Shown here: in pieces, positions 1 through 5,277 of the stretch | Layout: every line of letters begins with the position of its first letter | How positions within the stretch are numbered: position 1 is the stretch's first letter | Assembly (NCBI GenBank): GCA_035299065.1 | Contig: DATGXI010000021.1 | Span: 1-7,279, forward strand | Length of the DNA stretch: 7,279 nucleotides | Reading direction: 5' to 3' | From: DASPJQ01 sp035299065 | GTDB taxonomy: Bacteria; Bacteroidota; Bacteroidia; Flavobacteriales_D; UBA2798 | Program-made: the position numbers and the translations under genes | The notes under the pieces: generated by a model | What the model was told of the DNA's origin: nothing | Databases searched by the model: none | What the model saw: only the letters and a program-made list of their open reading frames with translations

Positions 1-149
1 ATTTTTTTTAATCGGTCTAAAAACCCGGGAATTTTATTGGTTGGTTTTTGTTCCATGTCCTCTAAATCGAGGCGCATTTGAATCAGTTTTTTACGGTTTA
101 CACTCCATATATTTGGCCCCCTGAGGGCCTGCACGCTAAGAATTTTCAT
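1..149 (-). CDS. cphA: Cyanophycin synthetase, N-terminal fragment (runs off the left edge)
   Basis: Only the first 49 codons are present, reading leftward from an ATG at 149-147 and open to the window edge. Cyanophycin synthetase is an ATP-dependent cytoplasmic enzyme that builds a poly-L-aspartate backbone and attaches arginine to each side chain. What is visible is the start of the N-terminal domain: RGPN at residues 10-13, W15-S16, R19-K20-K21-L22-I23, MRLDLED at 25-31 and IPGF at 40-43. From memory this matches the opening of cyanobacterial CphA almost position by position (RGPNxWS, then KLIxMRLDLE, then IPGF). The ATP-grasp and Mur-ligase-like domains would lie outside the window. It is divergent from the cyanophycinase gene, which strongly supports the call. 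No Shine-Dalgarno sequence precedes the ATG, as is usual in Bacteroidota. Whether the gene is full length cannot be judged. Confidence 0.9.
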   Translation of the reverse strand, partial: MKILSVQALRGPNIWSVNRKKLIQMRLDLEDMEQKPTNKIPGFLDRLKK

Positions 150-400
150 ATTAAAATCACAGGTTAAATCAAGGCTTAATATAGCATAAAATGCAATTGG
201 CGGTTTAAAACATCAACCAAAAACCTTAATTAAGCGGCCAATATAGGCTTTTTGCCTGCCTAAAAGGTGTTATGAACACATAATGGGTAAAAAACTATGT
301 GCATTAAAGTCCTTTTTGCCACCAAATTGCATAGTATTACAGGTAGAATTTGCCCTATATTTATAGTGGCTTAGCGCAGACTAAACTATTTGATAGCATA
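150..400. promoter_or_regulatory. Divergent control region between cphA and cphB
   Basis: This AT-rich, non-coding stretch must hold the promoters for leftward cphA and for the rightward cphB operon. A -7-like word TATATTTA lies at 356-363 on the plus strand (7 of 8 against the Bacteroidota TAnnTTTG consensus). I could not find a -33 box at the usual spacing, so it is weak. Two dyads stand out: a perfect 10-base palindrome CTTAATTAAG at 225-234 and GTGTT-ATG-AACAC at 267-279. A short AGGC/GCCT hairpin with a five-T loop sits at 245-257. No clear cphA promoter was recognised. No tRNA-like or riboswitch-like fold was recognised by eye. Confidence 0.5.
267..279. repeat. Dyad symmetry GTGTT-ATG-AACAC, possible operator
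   Basis: A perfect 5-base inverted repeat with a three-base centre lies in the cphA/cphB divergent region, about 120 bases before each start. The length and location would suit a dimeric transcription factor, but a dyad this short can arise by chance in AT-rich DNA. No second copy was found in the window. Confidence 0.25.
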
Positions 401-1288
401 ATGAGTACGCCCAAAGGAAAACTAATCATTATTGGTGGCGCTGTTGACAAAGGCAGCTTTACCGAAAGAGATTTTGATGTTAAAGTTGAAAAGAACCTGA
501 ACTTTTTTGAAACAGGTATTTTAAAACGACTGATCACCGAATCAAAACACAAAGAAAATTCACGCATTGAGATCATTACCACGGCTTCTAAAATACCGCG
601 CGAGGTTGGTCCCGAATACCAACGTGCCCTCGAATTTTTAAAAGCAACCAATGTGGGCGTTATGCACATTGAAAACCGCGAGCACTCCATGCTTCCCGAA
701 AATGTGGAACGCATAAAAAACAGCGATGTGGTAATGTTTACCGGTGGTGATCAATTGCGCCTTACATCTATACTGGGCGGTACTGAAATTCACGATTTGC
801 TGTTGCAAAAATACAGGGAAGACGAATTTATTTATTCAGGTACATCAGCCGGTGCTGCCGCTGCCTCAAACAACATGATTTACCAGGGAAGCAGCAAGGA
901 AGCGCTTTTAAAAGGCGAAGTGAAAATAACCAGTGGACTTGGTTTTATTAATGATGTGATTATTGATACACATTTTGTGCAACGCGGTCGTATTGGGCGT
1001 TTGTTCCAGGCTGTTGTTGGAAATCCGCGGGTACTTGGAATTGGTCTTGGTGAAGATACCGGTTTACTTATTACAAATGGCACGCACATGGAAGCCATTG
1101 GATCAGGACTTGTAATTTTGGTTGATGGCCGCGTAATTAAAGACACCAACCTTACCCAGGTTGAAATTGGTCAACCTGTATCCATAAAAAACCTTATTGC
1201 CCATGTTATGAGTATGTATGATACGTACGATTTAAAAACGCACAACATGGAAATTCACAATACACAATTTGTAAAAAGCCCTTTATAA
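401..1288 (+). CDS. cphB: Cyanophycinase, peptidase family S51
   Basis: A 295-residue cytoplasmic serine exopeptidase that releases beta-Asp-Arg dipeptides from cyanophycin. The Rossmann-like start (KGKLIIIGGAVDKG) is followed by GGDQ at residues 115-118, the nucleophile elbow GTSAGA with Ser149, DTHF with His191, and GEDTG with Glu218. From memory, Synechocystis CphB uses Ser132, His174 and Glu201. The spacings here (42 then 27 residues) are identical, so the catalytic triad is complete. There is no signal peptide, so this is the intracellular CphB type rather than the secreted CphE type. I chose the ATG at 401 because family similarity begins directly after it. A TTG at 350 is in frame and would add 17 residues, but they resemble nothing and cover a possible promoter word. 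It is about 25 residues longer than cyanobacterial CphB, partly through a C-terminal tail. The iaaA-like gene follows after 8 bases, suggesting one transcript. Confidence 0.93.
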   Translation: MSTPKGKLIIIGGAVDKGSFTERDFDVKVEKNLNFFETGILKRLITESKHKENSRIEIITTASKIPREVGPEYQRALEFLKATNVGVMHIENREHSMLPENVERIKNSDVVMFTGGDQLRLTSILGGTEIHDLLLQKYREDEFIYSGTSAGAAAASNNMIYQGSSKEALLKGEVKITSGLGFINDVIIDTHFVQRGRIGRLFQAVVGNPRVLGIGLGEDTGLLITNGTHMEAIGSGLVILVDGRVIKDTNLTQVEIGQPVSIKNLIAHVMSMYDTYDLKTHNMEIHNTQFVKSPL

Positions 1289-1293
1289 TTTCG
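1286..1293 (+). promoter_or_regulatory. Possible internal -7 element at the end of cphB
   Basis: TAATTTCG matches the Bacteroidota -7 consensus TAnnTTTG at 7 of 8 positions and overlaps the cphB stop codon, three bases before the iaaA-like ATG. The nearest TTTG upstream (1268-1271) is closer than the usual -33 spacing, so this is a weak candidate. If real, it would give a nearly leaderless second transcript starting at the iaaA-like gene. Confidence 0.2.
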
Positions 1294-1296
1294 CAT

Positions 1297-2139
1297 ATGA
1301 AAGTAATCATTCACGGTGGATTTTTCAGTGAGTCATCGCAAAGTGCCGAGACAAAATCAGCCAAGCAGGATGCCTTGAAAACGATTGCTAAACGTGCACA
1401 CGATTACTTAAAAACACACACCGCGTTTGAAACGGTTATTTACGCTGTTGAATTACTGGAAAACGATCCATTGTTCAATGCCGGCATTGGCTCGCAAATA
1501 CAGAGCGATGGAAAAATACGAATGAGCGCCTCTATCATGGACGGGAAAACAAAAAAATTCAGTGGCGTTATCAATATAGAAAATGTAAAAAACCCCATTC
1601 GCGTTGCCGAAAAGCTAATGCCTTATGATGACCGTGTTTTAGGAGGCGAAGGGGCCATTAATTTTGCCCGTAAACACGGTTTTGCCGAATTCAGTACTGA
1701 GATTCCGCAACGCAGGAAAGAATACGAAGCCAAAGTTGCTGCTTCAAAAACGAGTACAGTTGGTTGTGTTGCTCTGGACGCTAATGGGAACATTGCAGCA
1801 GCCACATCAACCGGAGGAAAAGGATTTGAAATTCCCGGGCGTATTTCTGACTCTGCTACCACCGCTGGTAATTTTGCCAATGATTTTTGCGGGGTAAGTT
1901 GCACAGGAGTTGGTGAAGACATTGTAAGTGCGGCCCTGGCAACCAAAATTGTTACCCGCGTAACCGATGGAATGACCATTGCCGATGCATTTAAAAAATC
2001 ATTTAATGAATTAAAACCATACGATGGGTTTGCCGGTGCAATTGCCATTGACAACAACGGAAATATTTATCATGCCGACTCGCACCCAAGTATGGTGTTT
2101 GCCAGTTTTGATGGAGAAAAAATACAGGTGTTTAATTAA
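1297..2139 (+). CDS. iaaA: Isoaspartyl peptidase / plant-type L-asparaginase family (Ntn hydrolase)
   Basis: A 280-residue Ntn hydrolase precursor, expected to self-cleave into an alpha chain (about 153 residues) and a beta chain starting at Thr154. In this context it would hydrolyse the beta-Asp-Arg dipeptides released by CphB to Asp and Arg; family members also cleave other isoaspartyl dipeptides and asparagine. Visible motifs are NDPLFNAGIGS followed by DGK and SIMDG in the alpha half, then T154-VGCVALD, TSTGG at 170-174, R182 and D185 in GRISDS, and CTGVGE at 202-207. From memory, E. coli EcAIII has Thr179, Thr197, Arg207 and Asp210; the offsets of 18, 28 and 31 residues are reproduced exactly. 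Two oddities: the usual HGGAG loop reads HGGFF (residues 6-10), and the residue before the nucleophile is Ser153, not the usual Gly. There is no signal peptide. It sits 8 bases after cphB and 3 before the membrane-protein gene. The family is certain; the preference for beta-Asp-Arg is inferred from context. Confidence 0.9.
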   Translation: MKVIIHGGFFSESSQSAETKSAKQDALKTIAKRAHDYLKTHTAFETVIYAVELLENDPLFNAGIGSQIQSDGKIRMSASIMDGKTKKFSGVINIENVKNPIRVAEKLMPYDDRVLGGEGAINFARKHGFAEFSTEIPQRRKEYEAKVAASKTSTVGCVALDANGNIAAATSTGGKGFEIPGRISDSATTAGNFANDFCGVSCTGVGEDIVSAALATKIVTRVTDGMTIADAFKKSFNELKPYDGFAGAIAIDNNGNIYHADSHPSMVFASFDGEKIQVFN

Positions 2140-2142
2140 TTT

Positions 2143-2433
2143 ATGCCCCTTATTGCGTATATAATAGGCGCTGTTCTTTTCCTGTTTCCCCTTATTATTT
2201 TTTTTGACTACAACAAGCCAGGCAATGTGTACATGGCTGTTATTTACGTGCTTTCATTTATACCCGTGGCATTCTTTCTTAAATGGGTAACCGCCACGTA
2301 TACACGCGGATTGGTTTTTGCCATGGCTATACCTTTCCTGATGATGATTTTACTTTACATAGCTAAAAAAAGAAAGCATAAAGTTCGTAAATTGAAAAAG
2401 AAAAACGATAAGCGAATAATTGATGACTTATAA
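2143..2433 (+). CDS. Small three-helix membrane protein with Lys/Arg-rich tail, unknown function
   Basis: I do not recognise this 96-residue protein. It has three clear hydrophobic segments at about residues 3-21, 29-46 and 56-74. The 22-residue tail (75-96) carries 12 Lys or Arg and ends in IIDDL. By the positive-inside rule the tail should face the cytoplasm and the N-terminus the periplasm. The start ATG lies three bases after the iaaA-like stop, so the gene is very probably co-transcribed, and perhaps translationally coupled, with the cyanophycin-degrading genes. There is no catalytic motif, cysteine or lipobox. It could be an unrelated passenger. A membrane role linked to cyanophycin breakdown products or granules is only a guess from position. 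Its stop codon is two bases from the stop of the convergent TPR gene, so no separate terminator fits between them. Confidence 0.75.
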   Translation: MPLIAYIIGAVLFLFPLIIFFDYNKPGNVYMAVIYVLSFIPVAFFLKWVTATYTRGLVFAMAIPFLMMILLYIAKKRKHKVRKLKKKNDKRIIDDL

Positions 2434-2435
2434 AA

Positions 2436-3437
2436 TCAGTTCATCCGTTGCTTTACCCGTTTAGGCACTTCCTTTGATCGTTTTTGTTCCTTCATTAACT
2501 CAGCATACTTTTTATAGATCACTTTCGCCTCTTCCTTTTTTCCCAAATCAAAATACGAATCGCCCAATTGCAAGTATGGCCCGGGTATCGCAGGCAGCAT
2601 TTGGGTCATGTACGTATTCATGATAACAGATGCCTCAAGCTCACCCGATCGATAAAGGAATAAACCATAATCTCCTATCCACAATTGAAAGTTTTTCCGA
2701 TTCCATACCATACCTGTATCTGTTGTAATGGCTTCTTCAAATTCCGCTTTTGATTTATAATCCTGGTGAACCGTGTTCCCGTAAAATTCCAATGCGTGTA
2801 CCATGTATTCAGTTGCCTGTTTAAACTTATTTTCCTTATACGCCTGAATGGCCAGGTTATGTGCTTTGGTCATTAATTTGGCCGACACCTCTTTTTCGTC
2901 CATATAATACATGGGATACATGACATTGCTGTAATACTCAGCCGCCAGTTTAATGTCATTTTTCTCCAGGGCTTCCTCTGCATGCTGAATAGCCTCCTGG
3001 GAAGCATCTTCAAACGCATAGTCCACATACTTGACACCTGCGTATTTTTTGCCTGTTTTTTCCAACACAAAAGAGTACGTGTATTGCGATGCCCTGTATG
3101 GCATTTCAAACATGAAACGTATGGTGTCATTTTTACATACAGGCATGCTGTATACTTTTGCATAATTAAAAAAGGGCACTTCCAGTTCTTCGGCCCTGAA
3201 TTCGGCAACCTTTAAAAAAGGCGGATTTTTACCGGTTTGCTTCAACACAAACGTCAGATAGTCGCCTCCATCGCTTATGGCTAAAATAAATTCTTCGCCC
3301 TGGGGTTCCCATTTGTCAAAAGGAGCATTCTCTACCACAAAAAAATGTGCAGTGGTGTCGAGAAAAGGAACAGGCAGCACTTGTGTTTTAACACCGGTAA
3401 AGGGCAACAGAAAAATAAAAGAAAGAAATTTACGCAT
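2436..3437 (-). CDS. Exported TPR-repeat protein, unknown function
   Basis: A 333-residue protein with a cleavable-looking signal peptide: MRK, then a hydrophobic stretch to about residue 14, with cleavage likely near 18-20. There is no lipobox cysteine. Residues 20-140 look beta-rich and match no family I know. Residues 146-320 are helical, with about four TPR-like units (about 146-175, 188-221, 254-283 and 286-319). The last is the clearest, with LG at 291-292, Y295, G299, EEA at 302-304 and Y308 at TPR consensus spacing. TPRs are protein-protein interaction scaffolds, so a periplasmic or outer-membrane-associated partner role is likely. The 47 bases before the ATG contain a good promoter candidate, so it may be transcribed separately from the exported CxxC protein gene just upstream. 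The C-terminus is basic (about 318-331). Confidence 0.8.
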   Translation of the reverse strand: MRKFLSFIFLLPFTGVKTQVLPVPFLDTTAHFFVVENAPFDKWEPQGEEFILAISDGGDYLTFVLKQTGKNPPFLKVAEFRAEELEVPFFNYAKVYSMPVCKNDTIRFMFEMPYRASQYTYSFVLEKTGKKYAGVKYVDYAFEDASQEAIQHAEEALEKNDIKLAAEYYSNVMYPMYYMDEKEVSAKLMTKAHNLAIQAYKENKFKQATEYMVHALEFYGNTVHQDYKSKAEFEEAITTDTGMVWNRKNFQLWIGDYGLFLYRSGELEASVIMNTYMTQMLPAIPGPYLQLGDSYFDLGKKEEAKVIYKKYAELMKEQKRSKEVPKRVKQRMN

Positions 3438-3441
3438 GTTG

Positions 3442-3471
3442 TAAATGTACCCAAAAATAAATTTGGCCCAA
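3442..3471 (-). promoter_or_regulatory. Candidate Bacteroidota-type promoter for the TPR gene
   Basis: On the minus strand, TTG (3471-3469) is followed after exactly 19 bases by TACATTTA (3449-3442). This fits the -33 / -7 pattern (TTTG or TTG, then TAnnTTTG) of the Bacteroidota housekeeping sigma factor, with one mismatch in the -7 word. The -7 word ends four bases before the ATG at 3437, implying a very short or absent 5' leader. It is the best promoter match in the window. Confidence 0.4.
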
Positions 3472-3484
3472 CGGTTTATACCAA

Positions 3485-4039
3485 TTACTTGCGGGTAAGT
3501 ATCGAATAAACTTTACCTATAACAAACCGCTTTCGTTTAGTGTACTCAACCAGTGCCTTGTGATCATTAAAATATGTTGCGGTAAGGCTCTGTATGGTTT
3601 GACGTGTAAACCTTCCAACATACTTCCCATCAACATACACGTAAAAGCGCATGTATGAACATTGGGAACAAAACGGACTGGTAAGTATAACCGCATTGCC
3701 CTGGCGGTATAGTTCCCGCATAAAATGGGTACACGGTCCTTTTTTTGTAGGAATAACATAAGGTTTATAATGGTAAAGGGTTTCGCTTTTTGAACTCAGG
3801 TAGGTTGTATAATCTAACATCAGGTGTTTTATGCTGTCGGCCAATATCCACAACTTATCTCCATTCACTGTACGTCCTTCCAGTCTTTGCGGGTGAGCTT
3901 CTGTTAGAATAAACGATCGTTTGTGGTCCAATGCCACCGAATCACCATTTACATGAATATAATAAGGCTGCTTAAATTCCTGGCCACACACCTGAACAAC
4001 GGTGGCTATAAAAAAGGCAATTGCACTAAACGTTTTCAT
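3485..4039 (-). CDS. Exported 184-residue protein with a CxxC motif, unknown function
   Basis: I do not recognise this protein. It begins MKTFSAIAFFIATVVQVCGQ, a signal peptide with likely cleavage after Gly19. Cys18 is not in a lipobox context, so a soluble exported protein is more likely than a lipoprotein. The mature part (about 165 residues) looks mainly beta-stranded, with many Tyr and basic residues. It has three cysteines: C103 (GPC) and the pair C124/C127 in FCSQC. The CxxC could form a disulfide or bind a metal, but a thioredoxin fold is not evident. It lies 71 bases downstream of the glycosyltransferase and 47 upstream of the TPR gene on the same strand, so the two exported proteins may be functionally linked. 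Upstream, TATATTTTGC (minus strand, 4062-4053) resembles a -7 region but has non-consensus spacing. Confidence 0.72.
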   Translation of the reverse strand: MKTFSAIAFFIATVVQVCGQEFKQPYYIHVNGDSVALDHKRSFILTEAHPQRLEGRTVNGDKLWILADSIKHLMLDYTTYLSSKSETLYHYKPYVIPTKKGPCTHFMRELYRQGNAVILTSPFCSQCSYMRFYVYVDGKYVGRFTRQTIQSLTATYFNDHKALVEYTKRKRFVIGKVYSILTRK

Positions 4040-4110
4040 TTTAAAAACTTATGCAAAATATACGCCTGATTGGTGTTTCAGGTTGGTACGTTGTTTACCG
4101 TATTTAGATA

Positions 4111-5277
4111 TTAATCAGCTTGAAAAAGAGCTTTGTTGGCCTGCACATGGGCATTGTTGGCCCCATAAAAATGTGCAAAACTCCATGCCTTAAGCGCGTT
4201 GGTATTAAATGTTGTTGCATCCATTACACAAAGCTCATTGATGGCTTGAATCAACGCATCTTTTACACCGGGATCATACACGTTAACGTTGTAACCCAAC
4301 CCCATTTGTTGTAAATTATTCCAGGGAGTCTGGTCTGAAATGATAACCATGCAGCCTGCGGCAAAAGATTCCAGGATGCTGTGCCCAAAATTTTCGTTCA
4401 GGGTTGGCATAAGCAATGCATGGTAGTTTTTAAGTGTACGTTGAATATCTTCGGCTTTTATTACGCCCTTATAACTTACATTGATTTGTTTGTTAAACGT
4501 TTTGATGATGTTTTCGCACTTCACCCAATAGGCAGTGTCCTCCATGGGTCCATAAATGTCCAGCACAATTGTTTTATCACCTCCAATACCGGTTAGGGCT
4601 TCAATAGCGGTGTGCAGGTTTTTTATGGGAACAATGCGCGAAAGAAAGAAAAGGCGCGCTTCATTGGTGTTTTTGTGTTTGTCCTCAAATTTTATTTGTT
4701 CAATGTAAGATAAATTACCTGCTACCTGTATATTTGCCGATGCGCCAAACACATTAAAAATATCCTTTTTCTCATTCTCGCTTGAAGCCTGCCAGGTAAT
4801 GCCTTTGTGCAGTCCTTTCATTTTTGCGAATAAAATAAACAGTTTTTTCTTAAGGGGTTTAATGGACAAGGCACCTTTACCCAACATACCGCGCGGAGCC
4901 AGCACAACCTTTTTTTGCAGTCCCAGTTTTTTGATGATTTGCAAAGGATAAATGCTGAACCAGGGTGAATAAAAACTGTTGATGTAAATCTTATCGGCCT
5001 TTACCGATTCAATTGTATTTTTTATTTTTTCTTTTGACAAATTGGACTGGGAACAGTAATAAACCTCAATGTTTTCGTCAAATTTTATCCAGGTATCGGC
5101 CTGCACATCTTTGTAGGGTGTTGTTGAATTGTGGTCGGTATTCCTGGTAAATATTTTAAAATTAAAATCTTTCTGCAGGATTTTAACCATGGAGTAAACT
5201 GACCGAACCGGACCGCCTGCGTTGGTACCCGGTACAAACCAATCAATAAATACCAGTATGTTTTTTTTATTACTCAA
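4111..5277 (-). CDS. Glycosyltransferase, GT4-like (GT-B fold)
   Basis: About 388 residues from the preferred start. Enzymes of this type transfer a sugar from a nucleotide-sugar donor with retention of anomeric configuration, at the cytoplasmic face of the membrane, often in exopolysaccharide or O-antigen assembly. Visible are the N-terminal acceptor-domain loop FVPGTNAGGPVRS near residues 13-25, the hinge/donor-domain motif LSRIVPIKNL (Ser213, Arg214, Lys219) and the EX7E motif ENFGHSILE with Glu295 and Glu303. No membrane helix or signal peptide is seen. There is no ATG upstream of the conserved start. A TTG at 5277-5275 gives MSNKKNILVFIDWFVPG and overlaps the asnB stop by 8 bases. A TTG at 5304 is also open and would give 397 residues with a 35-base overlap. 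The overlap implies translational coupling with the amidotransferase gene. Donor and acceptor cannot be told from the sequence. Confidence 0.87.
   Translation of the reverse strand: MSNKKNILVFIDWFVPGTNAGGPVRSVYSMVKILQKDFNFKIFTRNTDHNSTTPYKDVQADTWIKFDENIEVYYCSQSNLSKEKIKNTIESVKADKIYINSFYSPWFSIYPLQIIKKLGLQKKVVLAPRGMLGKGALSIKPLKKKLFILFAKMKGLHKGITWQASSENEKKDIFNVFGASANIQVAGNLSYIEQIKFEDKHKNTNEARLFFLSRIVPIKNLHTAIEALTGIGGDKTIVLDIYGPMEDTAYWVKCENIIKTFNKQINVSYKGVIKAEDIQRTLKNYHALLMPTLNENFGHSILESFAAGCMVIISDQTPWNNLQQMGLGYNVNVYDPGVKDALIQAINELCVMDATTFNTNALKAWSFAHFYGANNAHVQANKALFQAD

Noticed and set aside
245..257. AGGC-TTTTT-GCCT hairpin in the cphA/cphB gap as a terminator or riboswitch piece
   Set aside because: The four-base stem is too short and there is no T-run after it; both flanking genes point away from it.
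283..366. 27-codon open frame (ATG at 283, TAG at 364-366) upstream of cphB, possible leader peptide
   Set aside because: It has no Arg or Asp run, no attenuator-like hairpins and no recognisable start signal; the length is expected by chance.
350..400. TTG start at 350 for cphB, adding 17 residues
   Set aside because: The extra residues resemble no cyanophycinase and cover a possible promoter word; the ATG at 401 directly precedes the conserved region.
361..714. Open frame antisense to cphB
   Set aside because: It lies entirely opposite a well-supported enzyme gene and its translation has no recognisable domain; the same holds for the other antisense frames across iaaA, the TPR gene and asnB.
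4065..4082. CCTGA/TCAGG inverted repeat with an 8-base loop after the glycosyltransferase, possible terminator
   Set aside because: The stem is only five base pairs and no run of T follows on the minus strand.
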